Assembly (NCBI RefSeq): GCF_002127325.2
Contig: NC_035449.2
Location: forward strand, 77,600,693 to 77,664,692
Source of the DNA: Helianthus annuus
Lineage: Eukaryota > Streptophyta > Magnoliopsida > Asterales > Asteraceae
Direction of reading: 5' to 3'
DNA length: 64,000 nt
Position 1 is the first letter of the stretch; every line of letters begins with the position of its first letter. Below the pieces are notes generated by a model, which saw nothing but the letters and a program-made list of their open reading frames with translations, was not told the origin of the DNA and made no database searches. Positions 1 to 9,901 of this stretch are shown one piece after another. The position numbers were made by a program, and so were the translations under genes.

Positions 1-930
1 ATCGATTTTCGAGAAACAGGACGCACCTTGTAGTTGGTCAAATAGGTCATCAATGCGAGGTAGAGGATAACGATTCTTAACGGTAAGCTTATTAAGTTCA
101 CGGTAGTCGATACACATACGGAACGAACCATCTTTTTTCTTGATGAATAGCATAGGAGCACCCCACGGAGAGGTACTTGGACGAATGAATCCCTTGTCGA
201 GCAGTTCTTGTAGTTGGTTGGATAATTCTTGCATCTCGGAAGGTGCAAGACGATAAGGAGCCCTGGCGACAGGAGTCGCACCAGGTACGAGATCAATACG
301 AAAGTCGACAGATCTAGGATGAGGAAGACCAGGTAGATCCTCAGGAAAGATATCAGGGAAATCGCACACTACTGGAACATCGCTTATGTTCTTCCCTTTG
401 CCCTTTTGTTCCACCACGTGGGCCAAGAAGGAAAAGTTCTGTTTATGTAAGCACCTGTTTGCCTGAGTGCATGACATTAGCCTTAGTCCTTTCGAAGGTC
501 GGTCTCCATAGACATTCAAAATATCACCGGACGGTAGAGGAAGACGAACAAGTTTCTCACAACAAGCAATCTCGGCATGATTCTTACGCAAGCAATCCAT
601 ACCGACTATAACATCAAAACTACCCAGTCACATGGGTATGAGATCAATAGAGAAGACATGATCGTGGAGAGTCAGGGAACAATCACGCAAAATAGAATCG
701 ATAAGAATCGACTTACCGTTGGCGACCTCAACAGAGAACGACTTAGGTAACATGGAGCGTGTACAGTTTATCAAAGACTCAAATTCCACGGACACAAAAC
801 TTCTATCTGCACCAGTACAAATAGAATCGAAGCATAAAGGTTATTGACGAGAAACATATCATTCACCACATCATTGTTGTTGCGAGCCTGGTTAGCATTG
901 AGGTTGAATGGGTCCACGAGCGGCTGCTTG
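1..930 (-). pseudogene. Ty3/gypsy pol, protease to start of RT (element A), broken and cut by window edge
   Basis: Read on the minus strand, this continues the gag gene at 931-2109. It encodes an aspartic protease region, a linker, and the start of reverse transcriptase (a [18 protein letters not shown] block near 60-150 followed by [11 protein letters not shown]). The rest of pol lies left of the window. Three lesions are visible. The frame shifts right after the gag stop. A base is missing near 818 in the codon for the catalytic Asp of the protease, just before TGADRSFVS. An in-frame TGA sits at 628-630. The family produces a polyprotein that matures and copies the element's RNA; this copy cannot make one. 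The identification rests on the conserved RT and protease blocks and is secure; the exact gypsy lineage is not. Confidence 0.9.
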
Positions 931-2109
931 TTACTCTTGGTTCAGCTGGGGGCAACGATTACGAAGATGAGTAGTATCTCCACACTGAAAGCATGCACGT
1001 ACGGCGTTGACTGGTCCTGGATTCTGCAGAGGAGCTGGAAGAGCTGGTTGAGCTGGAGCTTGTTGAGAGTGTTGAGTAGGATCAGCTTGACGATAGTAAG
1101 GAGTCGTCTGACCATAGCGATTGCAGTTGGTACACAAACGACATGCAGAGGTAGTAGGGTGATGAAAGCTGCAAGTCGCACACTTGGGGTAAGACCCAGA
1201 GTACTGCTTCTTGACTTCAGGTACAGCAGGGTTCTGAACAGCAGCAGCATGAACAGGTTTAGCAACAGGGTTTTGAACAGCAAGAACAATTGCATTGCAT
1301 CCTGAACCCTGAGATTTTGGCCTCTTGTTCTTGCTGCCACTTGGCTGCTGGGTAGCTTGATGTGCAGACTTGGAGGGAGCAGAGTTAGCAAACTGCTTAT
1401 CATGGACACGATTGTTGTTGAGAATAGTTGTAAGACGGTAGACTTCCTCAATAGTGTCTAGTTGAGCTGCTTCAATAGATTCACGCATAGCAGGAGGTAG
1501 ACCATTGATGTACTTGGTTATCATTCGCTTAGGAGTAGAAACCAAGTGAGGAACGATTAAGCTGAGTTGCTTGAAACAGGTAGTATAAGCCAGATTATCA
1601 TCTCCAATCTGTTTCAAGTGCCAAAACTCTTCTTCAAGCTTCAATTGTTCATGGGGAGGGCTGAACTCAAGCATCATTAGTTCACGCACCTCTGTCCATG
1701 GAAGAGCATAGGCTTCTTCGTTTGAACGGATATTTCTCTCATTTGACCACCACTCCAACGCTCTGCCTTGAAACATTCCAGTTGCACTCCTAATCTTTAG
1801 ATGATCTGGGCACTCGCTGTTGATAAAGGTAACTTCGATGCTGTCGAACCACTCGAGCATAGCAGTCACCCCATCACTGCCCGTGAAAGGCTTAGGGTTG
1901 CAAGAGACGAAATGTTTGTAGCTGAACTTAGTAGGCTTTAGCTTCTCGGCCTTCGAGTCCATAGAGGATGGAGGAGTGTTTGATCCTTGGATCTCAGAGA
2001 CGATCTTTGGCACGACTCGAGCGATCTGGTCGGCCATGAAGGGCATCATCTTTTTATGAGACTTTTCCCTGGATCTCTTGAGAGTGTCGGATAGTTTACG
2101 AGAAGACAT
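931..2109 (-). CDS. Ty3/gypsy gag polyprotein (element A)
   Basis: This is an open frame of 392 codons. Residues about 65-230 form the retrotransposon gag domain (FTGSDGVTAMLEWFDSIE, then a GRALEWW block). The region after 240 is basic and Gln/Pro-rich, and the C-terminus has a CCHC zinc knuckle, CFQCGDTTHLRNRCPQ, that binds the element's RNA. An earlier cysteine cluster (CATCSFHH, CRLCTNCNR) looks like a degenerate second finger. Gag builds the cytoplasmic particle in which the RNA is copied. The start codon is the first ATG after the long leader. The frame is intact even though pol next to it is broken. Family assignment is clear; activity is unlikely. Confidence 0.9.
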   Translation of the reverse strand: MSSRKLSDTLKRSREKSHKKMMPFMADQIARVVPKIVSEIQGSNTPPSSMDSKAEKLKPTKFSYKHFVSCNPKPFTGSDGVTAMLEWFDSIEVTFINSECPDHLKIRSATGMFQGRALEWWSNERNIRSNEEAYALPWTEVRELMMLEFSPPHEQLKLEEEFWHLKQIGDDNLAYTTCFKQLSLIVPHLVSTPKRMITKYINGLPPAMRESIEAAQLDTIEEVYRLTTILNNNRVHDKQFANSAPSKSAHQATQQPSGSKNKRPKSQGSGCNAIVLAVQNPVAKPVHAAAVQNPAVPEVKKQYSGSYPKCATCSFHHPTTSACRLCTNCNRYGQTTPYYRQADPTQHSQQAPAQPALPAPLQNPGPVNAVRACFQCGDTTHLRNRCPQLNQE

Positions 2110-2219
2110 CTATAGATCTGACAAAAGGATCGTATAAGTCTAAAGTCTTACAATATAGATTCACACACGATAGCTTAAGACTCAAGGTTTACAAGATTTA
2201 CATAGATACCGCAAACCAC

Positions 2220-3125
2220 GACCTTCGCGTGGCACGTTGTACGAAGTTTGGCAACATGTCAGAAACGCTTATATATAGGAAGTACCAGCGGCGTATCCAC
2301 TACGCTTCGGGCACAATCGCTTTTGCCTCGTACTCGGTGTCATGTTACGTGTCACAAAACACACTCATCATCATTATCATAGTTTCTCATAGATTTCAAT
2401 AGATCCAATAGATTCCCAGAGACTCAATAGATTTCAATAAATTCAATAGATTTCCATAGATTTCAATATATTCACATAGATTAGTGTTAACAATCCACAA
2501 ACAACGAAATCCCGCATGGCACGTGCTACGAAAGTTCGGCAACATGACGGAAGCACTTATATATAGGAAGTACCAGCGGCGTATCCACCATGCTTCAATC
2601 ATGCCACGTCCGTCTCGTCATCGGTGTCGTGCTTCGTTAACCACAACATTAGGATTCACCTCAAGATCTCCACATAGATTGACCAAATAGGTTCAACAAC
2701 ATAGATTAACCCAAATAGATTTCACAACTTCAACCCGAGTCTACAAAACTACGAACTTCACTTAGCGCGTGGTACGAAGGTTTGGTAACATGCCAGAAAC
2801 ACTTATATATGAGAAGTACCAACGGCGTATCCACCATGCTTCGGACATGCCACCTCCGCCTCGTCTTCGGCACTAGGCTAGGTTTTGTGTTTTGTTTCTC
2901 AAAACAACACATACATAGATTACACATAGATTTCGCTAGAGTACACAATAGATTACACATAGGTTTCCATAGTTTTAAAATTCGACAACATCATCACCGG
3001 TCTGCAAAACACTAAATTTCGCGTGGCACTTGGTACGAAAGTTGGCAACATGTCGGAAACACTTATATATAGGAAGTACCAGCGACGTATCCACCGTGCT
3101 TCGAACACGTCATTTTACCCTCGTA
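2220..3125 (-). repeat. Four long repeats in the leader of gypsy element A, each with a TATA-like core
   Basis: A block of about 100 bp recurs at roughly 2226, 2510, 2765 and 3021, about 255-285 bp apart. Shared landmarks are cgtggcac, ggcaacatg, cttatatata, agtaccagcg and cgtatccac. On the element's sense (minus) strand each copy contains cctatatataag, which resembles a TATA box. Between the blocks are AT-rich runs of short aatagatttc-like units (for example 2395-2480). The array lies between the primer site and gag, where gypsy elements have an untranslated leader. The repeats are plain in the sequence. Any promoter function is inference. Confidence 0.85.
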
Positions 3126-3942
3126 TTCCATGCCATGTTACATCTAGTGCCTTACAACCACAATAACATATAGATTCACCAGGTAGACTACCATCATAGA
3201 TAAGATTCTTAAATTTAGTTTGATCCTGAGAGATTAGAATTAATGTTTTAGTTTGCGGACAACCGTGCGATTTGTGTGAAAAGCCTTAAAATAATGAAGA
3301 ATCAAGATAAACGAAGAATCAAGTTTAAAACCACACGTAATATCGAGATAACATAAAAAGACGGGCTCATAAAACATAGGATTGTTCCGAGTAGAGGAAC
3401 GGTGACTAACCAAAATGATTCGAACTCCTTTTGAATTGAGGTAACGCGTCTTGACTTACTTAGACAAATACGTCATCGATGTTAGGCCTAAGATATTCGT
3501 CCTTTTGATCATTTCACGTTCCTAATTGAATGGAAGTTTCGAGACTTTGGCGAGACATAAAAACATCAAGGAGTGGGACTAGTTATCAAGGTCTGAGTTT
3601 CACCTCTAACTTGACAACATCGTACCCTAATAGCATTAGTACTTATCAGCAGATAAGACCTTCTAGAATATAATAAGGAAATTTCCCATCAAGGTTCGGA
3701 TGTCACTCCTGACTTGAGGGTAAATTTCGTGCAAAATACAAACACTGATTGACAGTGTTTTCGAAGTATCAAGTGTATATTGTATCAGCCTTAGGAAAGG
3801 CATGTAAGTTTAACAGGGAGCTGTGCTGCGAGGGAGCAGATACGGTAGAATGCATAAGTCTTAAACAACAAATAAGAGTCAAATTTCCTAGAACTATAGA
3901 CTAGGGCAAGTATTCCTACTTATCCTAATTCCCTATAGTTAT
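3125..3942 (-). other. Unique part of the gypsy element A leader
   Basis: No reading frame or conserved domain is recognisable here. By position it is untranslated leader between the primer site of element A and its four leader repeats. Short A-rich and T-rich runs occur, but I see no clear structure. Confidence 0.6.
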
Positions 3943-3955
3943 GGCTCTGATACCA
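3943..3955 (-). promoter_or_regulatory. Primer binding site, tRNA-Met type (element A)
   Basis: The minus strand reads TGGTATCAGAGCC three bases from the end of the LTR that begins at 3959. This is the usual plant initiator tRNA-Met primer sequence for minus-strand DNA synthesis. Its place fixes the orientation of element A (gag-pol on the minus strand) and makes 3959 the inner edge of its 5' LTR. Confidence 0.9.
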
Positions 3956-3958
3956 ATC

Positions 3959-5186
3959 TGTCACACCCCAACCGATGGCGAAAACATCGGGGTGTGAGCA
4001 CTAAGCGTTCAGATTGCTCATGAGATTCCATAACACTATTGTTTCAATATAGATTAATTGATTTCATGTAACATTTTCTAACAAACATCAATCCATCATT
4101 ACACATCATCAAATCATCAGCATAGTTTCAAAGTTCTAGATTAACTAAATGTAGTTTCTAGGCTTCACCCTAGCTTGTTTCAGGAATCCTAGCATCGTGT
4201 CAGCCTGCAACACGTATTAAAATAAAGTCAGTACAAAACGTACTGGCGAGTATACAAGTTTGAGTAATAGCATAATAGATTAAAACAACTCATATCCATC
4301 GTGTAAATGTTAACAAAATGGTTTCAGCCATGCAAGTGTTCGCAGTCCAACAAGTGATAGCCCAAGTCTCCCGATGCTTTAGTGTTTTCCCAAGTCTCAA
4401 GGAAAACTAGTATCCTCCTAACAATACCCCCCGAGAATAATGGGGAGGTGCATCTCCTATAGCGCTACTATTGTTAAGGCGGAACTACACACCCTGGATT
4501 AACGTCCACATAGCACAAATAGAATACAAGAATCACAAGTTTCACACACACATAGGATAGAGTTTAGTTTTCAAAAGTCTCAAGTATGGTAGTTTATTAG
4601 AATACATGTTACATCCCAGAGTTTAAAACAAAAAGGGATCGAGTATACTCACAGTGATTACTTAACAGATTAACTGTTATTGGATCAAAGGGAGCTCTTT
4701 AGGGTTAGCCTGATTATATTACAACAGATAAGTGTCGGACAAAACAACGAGATTTAAACCAAGTGTCGGATCAGTCATCTTGATCGGATGGCTGTTCGAT
4801 CGGATGGCTATGCGATCGGATTGCCATTCGATTGGGATAACAATTGTGAGGGAGGAACGAATGGCTATTCGATCGGATGGCTATCCAGATCGGATTGCCA
4901 TTCGATCTAAGTTCTAAGTTTTCAAAGATTCAAGGTCTCAAAAGTTCCAAGTGTTGAAAGTTTCCAAGGCACATTGTCACTTTGATCGGATGGGTGTTCG
5001 ATCGGATGGCTATCCGATCGGATTGCCATTCGACGATCAAAGGTTCAAGGTAACCAAGATGTTTAGGTTTAAGAGACAAGTGTCACTTGATCGGATGGCT
5101 GTTCGATCAGATGGCTATCAGATCAGATTGCCACTCGATTAGGTTATCCTTGTCCCGTTCCTAAACTTGTAAGTTTCTGCTTAAAC
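3959..5186 (-). repeat. LTR of gypsy element A, first part
   Basis: The LTR starts TGTCACACCCC next to the primer site and is interrupted at 5187 by element B. It resumes at 20743 and ends TTACA at 21892, so the undisturbed LTR would be about 2.38 kb. On its sense strand it begins TGTAACA and ends GTGTGACA, fitting TG...CA ends. It contains a cluster of gatcggatggctat units (4770-5145). The first part carries no gene. Confidence 0.85.
4770..5145. repeat. Cluster of GATCGGATGGCTAT units in LTR A
   Basis: Four blocks (about 4778-4840, 4862-4905, 4982-5033, 5089-5140) each carry two or three copies of a unit close to gatcggatggctat or gatcggattgccattcg. Linkers contain gttcaag/ccaag words. Related units in the opposite sense occur in the other half of the same LTR near 21395-21440. 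Short open frames here are by-products of the repeat. Confidence 0.85.
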
Positions 5187-5980
5187 TGTCACACCCCCAA
5201 AATACTATATGAGGAAAACCCGCTAGGTGTGTGACGTACCAGGATTCAGCCACCAATCACTTTGAACTAATAGTAAATCAACATCAAGTTTATGTTTATT
5301 AAATTAAGCATTCATAAATGTCAAACACGAGTTATCGGATTCAGTGGAAGCAAAGACAAAATATTGTTCAAGGTATTCCAAAACCAAATGCAATAGTGTT
5401 AAATAACATTAAGACAATCCTCAGCAACATGACCATGACCACTCCAGCCATCCAGATAGAAAGTTCCCATCCAAAGTACCTAACGACCTGCGAGCATGCA
5501 ACAAGTGTGTCAGACAACGCTACTGAGTTCACAGTTTTACGAAAACGTTAATTACAAAGTGTTTAATCCAGTTTGCTAACAAATCCGAAAATAATGTTGA
5601 TAATATCTCGATACTGAACAAGACGACTCCTGATGTATGTTTTGCCCGTTCCCCAGTGCTCCTATCAAAGCACTGGGCATGACTGGGTCATTAGTTCATA
5701 CCTGTCCTCTCCGGTATGGGGTGAGGGTGCCAAACCTAAGTAGCGCTACCAACTAATACCACGCTACCTCACCGGTAACAAAAAGATGGGACTTAAGAGT
5801 GATAGAGTGAGATTATTATCCAACATCCCAGTTTTACCCAAAAGGCTTATCCCTCCCCGGGATACCCACTGACTGTCCCAACCACCGGGACGCATGCTCA
5901 AGTGTAGTGAACTCACCTGGGTTTGCTCGGTATGACTAGTTACTCGCACACACTAACTCAGTCAAAGCCTATGGTATTCA
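5187..5980 (-). repeat. Left (3') LTR of element B, outer part
   Basis: It starts TGTCACACCCCC and matches 18577-19370 in order. It stops at 5980 where the gag-only element enters; the next 1367 bases of the LTR resume at 13270. In the minus-sense element this is the 3' LTR. No gene is present. Confidence 0.93.
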
Positions 5981-6450
5981 TGTTAGTGCACCTACGTCTG
6001 CTGACTACGTCGTTCATCAAGTCTTGAAGATTGATCTGATCAGAAATGGCACAGAATCATAGATCTAGATGTTTTGTATAGAATCGCTTATGGGTACTTG
6101 TTCTAGGGTCGCTTTTGTGTCAGTTTGAGTATGGATCGCCTATTTGGACTTAGTTAGGATCGCTTATATGACATCATTGTTGGACCGCTCATATGGCATG
6201 TCATATGAGCGGCCCAGAGAGTCTATAAATACCAAAGGCGATCCAACACACATAGTAGTAGTGTAATTCTTCCGGCGAGCCACGAAGTGCTGCCGAAGTG
6301 CTGTCAGACCTTGTATTTGTGCTTGAAATCAATACAACAGCAATATTAGAGTGAATACGGCTTCAATCGCACCAGATTATTAGTTTCCGCCTCTTAATCT
6401 GGACGAGAGCTTCTCTGAACGACTCAAACAGGTCGAAACACGATCCTACA
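5981..6450 (+). repeat. 5' LTR of the gag-only element, with promoter
   Basis: A TATAAAT box lies at 6224-6230. Just upstream, 6185-6195 (ccgctcatatg) and 6202-6212 (catatgagcgg) form a perfect 11-bp inverted repeat. Several ggatcgctta/gggtcgctt units precede it at 6080-6185, the same motif that fills the leader. Transcription probably starts about 30 bp after the TATA box. The right LTR has the inverted repeat broken by one base at 13001. Confidence 0.9.
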
Positions 6451-6452
6451 AG

Positions 6453-6464
6453 TGGTATCAGAGC
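6453..6464 (+). promoter_or_regulatory. Primer binding site, tRNA-Met type (gag-only element)
   Basis: TGGTATCAGAGC starts two bases after the left LTR, the standard plant copia placement. Its presence shows the element keeps the cis signals needed for reverse transcription although it encodes no reverse transcriptase. Confidence 0.92.
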
Positions 6465-6679
6465 TCAGGAGGAGGAGTTCTTGCCATTGTAGCTGTTATT
6501 CTTCTGATTTTCTACTCTTTCTTCACTTTTTCGAAAATTTTAGCGGTAAAACAAGCTCAAAATCACACAGTGCACTCGAAATCATGAATTAATAAACCCT
6601 TGAAGTTTTCAGAACTAAAATCGAAGTAAAAATAGAGATTTTAGGTGTTTTGTTGATTCAGGTTCGCTCAAAATATGAC

Positions 6680-7085
6680 GTAAGCACTGGAACCGCTCGA
6701 AATTACGTTTGGAACCGCTCGAAATTACGTTTGGAACCGCTCGAAATTACGATTGGAACCGCTCGAAATTATCTTGTGAACAGCTCGAATCAACATCTTG
6801 GTTGGATCGCTCGAAAATTTAAGCTTGAACCGCTCGAAAGATCAGCGTGTGGACCGCTCATTAGTCTGATCTTGGACCGCTTATTATTCTGATCTTGAAC
6901 CGCTCATAGTTCAGTACTCGGACCGCTCCAAAATCAAAGGATTGAATCGCTCTTTCAAACCTTGCTCGGACCGCTTATCAGTCAACATTATTGGACCGCT
7001 TATTAGTCCGATCGCTCAAGTGGACATAGTGTGTGGACCGCTCATTTGGATAATCAGTCATTTCTTTGGGCCGCTTTTAGGAACT
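6680..7085 (+). repeat. Leader repeats with GGACCGCTC core
   Basis: About seventeen copies of a core close to ggaaccgctcgaaatt or ttggaccgctcattagt occur here, spaced 18-30 bp. The first four are nearly identical tandem units (6690-6770) and later ones diverge. The same core recurs in the LTR upstream of the TATA box. The 80-codon frame through the array (6650-6892) is a repeat by-product. The array lies in the untranslated leader before the gag start at 7134, where packaging or translation signals would sit. Function is unknown. Confidence 0.9.
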
Positions 7086-7133
7086 GATTGATAAAATTTG
7101 GAAAATATTGTGAACTTTTGAAAAGTTTGAAAG

Positions 7134-8264
7134 ATGGATACTGATTTTTATAATGCCTTTGCTACTCCGACCTCGATTACACAAAGTGCTTTGATCGAAA
7201 ATGAAACCGGAACGTCTCAGAAACCACCGAAACTCATGGATATTGATGATTACAACGTGTGGTCAGAACGATTCGGAAATTGGGTAGAAGCTTATCATCT
7301 TGATGCGTGGGAACACACTGAAGTACCATATACTAAACCCACGAAAGACAATGTTGTGAATGGTACTCCACTAACACTTAGGGAAATGAGTACTGTGGAT
7401 AAGAAGAAATATCGAGATGAGAAGCTTATGGTGAGTCTACTTCAGCAGGCGATAAAAGAAGATATTCTGATCTTGCTTCAACATGACGGAACTGCATATT
7501 CAATTTGGACAGAGTTAGAAGCAAAGTTTACGGGAAGTGATGAAATGTTAAGAAACAAAATGTCTCTCATGAAAAAGGAATTTGATTTGTTTCGGGGATT
7601 AAAAAATGAAACCACCAAACAAATTATTGATCGATACTGCAATTTGGTGAGAAATATGACAAAATTGGGTGTTAAGAAAGATACTGATGAATTAATTGAA
7701 AAACTTGCAGATGCGCTTCCATATGAAATCTGGGGAACATTCTTAATGATGCTGAAGTCAAACAAAGTGGAATACAAAAATATGAAACTAGGAGACTTCA
7801 TAAAGCATTTAGAAGCCCAAGAGATGGAGCAGAGAAAGATCGCTAGGATGAAAAACTACGATGGAGAGCAGGATATCAGTTTGTACTACAAACATGGTGC
7901 TACTGATTCAACAAAGTTTTCGCCTAAGATCGAAACTGCCTACAGCGTTAAAGATTCTACTGAAGTGAAGACATCTCAAGGATCAAGCAGCAGCACAAGA
8001 TTCTCATCTTTTGATCCTAACATTTCTGTAACAAAGAATGGTAGAAAACTTCAGTGTAACATTGTGTTAAGTCTTGAAAATGATCAAGACTACACTGAAG
8101 ATATTGCTAAAAATCAAATGTCTTTGTTAGGAATGATTTTAGAATCTTATAGTTGTTTTGTTGCAGGAAAGATCGGAAATCCAATGCTCACGAAAGAGGA
8201 TTACGATCAAATTGATGCTGAAGAAACGGAATTAATGGATATAAATGGTGTATGGCGAGTGTGA
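7134..8264 (+). CDS. Copia gag (UBN2-type), N-terminal part, gag-only element
   Basis: The 376-codon frame shows a copia gag domain at about residues 30-250: KLMDIDDYNVWSERF, then LQQAIKEDILILLQH, then YSIWTELEAKFTGSDE and LADALPYEIWGTFLMML. This class forms the virus-like particle. The last codons overlap the next frame by 13 bases (8252-8264) in a different phase. The sequence around 8241-8245 looks as if one A of a short run was lost, because the following frame continues the usual linker before the zinc knuckle. The start is the first ATG after the leader. Family assignment is good. The break is probably recent given the near-identical LTRs. Confidence 0.85.
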   Translation: MDTDFYNAFATPTSITQSALIENETGTSQKPPKLMDIDDYNVWSERFGNWVEAYHLDAWEHTEVPYTKPTKDNVVNGTPLTLREMSTVDKKKYRDEKLMVSLLQQAIKEDILILLQHDGTAYSIWTELEAKFTGSDEMLRNKMSLMKKEFDLFRGLKNETTKQIIDRYCNLVRNMTKLGVKKDTDELIEKLADALPYEIWGTFLMMLKSNKVEYKNMKLGDFIKHLEAQEMEQRKIARMKNYDGEQDISLYYKHGATDSTKFSPKIETAYSVKDSTEVKTSQGSSSSTRFSSFDPNISVTKNGRKLQCNIVLSLENDQDYTEDIAKNQMSLLGMILESYSCFVAGKIGNPMLTKEDYDQIDAEETELMDINGVWRV

Positions 8265-9814
8265 TGAGACGCGCTGAAAAGTTTAAACAAATCACAGGCC
8301 GTGATGACTTTCGTGATGCAAATGTTTCAGCTTTAGGTTTTGACAAATCTAAAGTTACATGTTTTCGTTGCAGGGAGAAGGGGCATTTCAAGAGGGAATG
8401 TAAAAACCGTGAAGCTACCGGTGCCCAGAATCCTTTCGGAAACAATGATTATCACAAGAAGGCTATCTATCATCAAATCACTCAACCAGCACAACAGCAT
8501 CAAGCACAAACAGCTCATGGGAGAGATGTGGTTGATAAAAAGGCTTGTGTTGTTAGTCAGGGAAAGTATGATAATTTCTCATGGGAAAAGTATATTCCAA
8601 AAGAAAGTAAAGTGTGTGTAGCTGAACAAAATGACGAGAAGTTGGTTGAAGGTTTTACTTGGGATGATTTTTGCAAAGATCAAGAGTTTATGGCCAAAAA
8701 TACTTCTCATGCTTTATATGCTAATGCTTATGATTTGAAATGTGCAGAAAGGTGCAGGAAAGTCATAGAAGCTGCTGAAGAGAGACGAAGAAAGAATCAA
8801 GAGGAGGCTGAAGAAGAAGAGAGATTGAAAGAGGAAGCAAAAGCTGAGAAATTAAGAAGAGCTCATTTTTTAAATTCAAGCAAGACAGTCAAAGAGGTTC
8901 CTGAATTTGAGGTTAAAGTAGAAGCTGAACCGGTCATGGTCCAAGAAAAGTGTATGAACTGTGATTCGTTGATCAAGCAGAACAATGAGCTGTTGCACAA
9001 TATTCACAAGCTGAAAGAATCGTATGATACCATGAACAGAGAAATCAACAAATATACAGATTCTGATGGCGAACAAGCTGAAGCTATGAATACTTTGAAG
9101 ATAGCTTATCTGAGACAGCTTGATACAGCAAATTATAACATTAAGAAGTGTGCAGATCTCGAGCTTGAGCTGGCAACACAAAAGATAGAAACTGAGAAAG
9201 TCAAGAAATTGTTAGACAGTTACTCATGTTCTACTTTTGTTGTTGACAGGATTTATCCAGTGGTAAAAGATTTGAAGATTTTTGAAGATGTGAAGATTGT
9301 TGAAGAAGAACAGTCTGTGACAAAAATTGAAGAACTATTGAAGACTTCTGGTAAGAAAACAAGTGTGGCTTATAACAGATGTCCGCCCCCAGTCGAAAAT
9401 GGATTTTCACCCCGAAATCCAAATTCCGAAAGAGTCAGTAAAGCAATCAATTTGAAATGGGAGTCTGGGCCATCGGTTAACTTGCTAGAAAGTATCGATG
9501 TCACGTACACGTCATCAGACACTGATCATGAGTCAAAGTTGATAAAAAGTGTGGTCGATCAGGTGTTAGACAAAGATGACAATGAGGAGTCAAAACCCGA
9601 GTCAAAGTCTGGGTCCAGGGCGTCAAAGCAAACAGTCAAAAAGGACAAACGGGTTTATGACAAAGAGTTTTTACTTTCGAAATCTAATTTGAATGATGAA
9701 TCAGTCAAAGTAGCATATACTTTGAAGGGTTCTGACAAATTATATTCAGATGAAAGTTTTCCAATAAGAAGTGTCAGAATTGAAATGATTCAAAAGGTTT
9801 TCAAAATCACATAA
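8252..9814 (+). CDS. Copia gag, middle part: zinc knuckle and long coiled coil
   Basis: The 520-codon frame begins with the linker and a CCHC knuckle, CFRCREKGHFKRECKN (about residues 37-52), which binds RNA. A Glu/Lys/Arg-rich coiled coil follows at about 165-210, and a second at 230-320 opens with CMNCDSLIKQNNELL. The tail is Ser/Lys-rich. Long coiled-coil extensions after the knuckle are known in SIRE/Maximus-type copia gags, which suggests lineage. The frame ends at TAA 9812-9814. The same phase stays open from 9815 into the next frame, so this stop is probably a single premature codon. Confidence 0.8.
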   Translation: MASVMRRAEKFKQITGRDDFRDANVSALGFDKSKVTCFRCREKGHFKRECKNREATGAQNPFGNNDYHKKAIYHQITQPAQQHQAQTAHGRDVVDKKACVVSQGKYDNFSWEKYIPKESKVCVAEQNDEKLVEGFTWDDFCKDQEFMAKNTSHALYANAYDLKCAERCRKVIEAAEERRRKNQEEAEEEERLKEEAKAEKLRRAHFLNSSKTVKEVPEFEVKVEAEPVMVQEKCMNCDSLIKQNNELLHNIHKLKESYDTMNREINKYTDSDGEQAEAMNTLKIAYLRQLDTANYNIKKCADLELELATQKIETEKVKKLLDSYSCSTFVVDRIYPVVKDLKIFEDVKIVEEEQSVTKIEELLKTSGKKTSVAYNRCPPPVENGFSPRNPNSERVSKAINLKWESGPSVNLLESIDVTYTSSDTDHESKLIKSVVDQVLDKDDNEESKPESKSGSRASKQTVKKDKRVYDKEFLLSKSNLNDESVKVAYTLKGSDKLYSDESFPIRSVRIEMIQKVFKIT

Positions 9815-9901
9815 ATTAATATTTCTGAAATAAAAGATTTTAATCTTAACGGAAAACCTAAACAGTACACTTCAAGAGATCAACAAAGAATTAACAAGAA
9901 A

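Noticed and set aside
4732..5142. Two 61-63 codon frames in LTR A
   Set aside because: Both are by-products of the gatcggatgg repeat cluster.
6650..6892. 80-codon frame in the leader of the gag-only element
   Set aside because: It only translates the GGACCGCTC repeats and precedes gag out of context.
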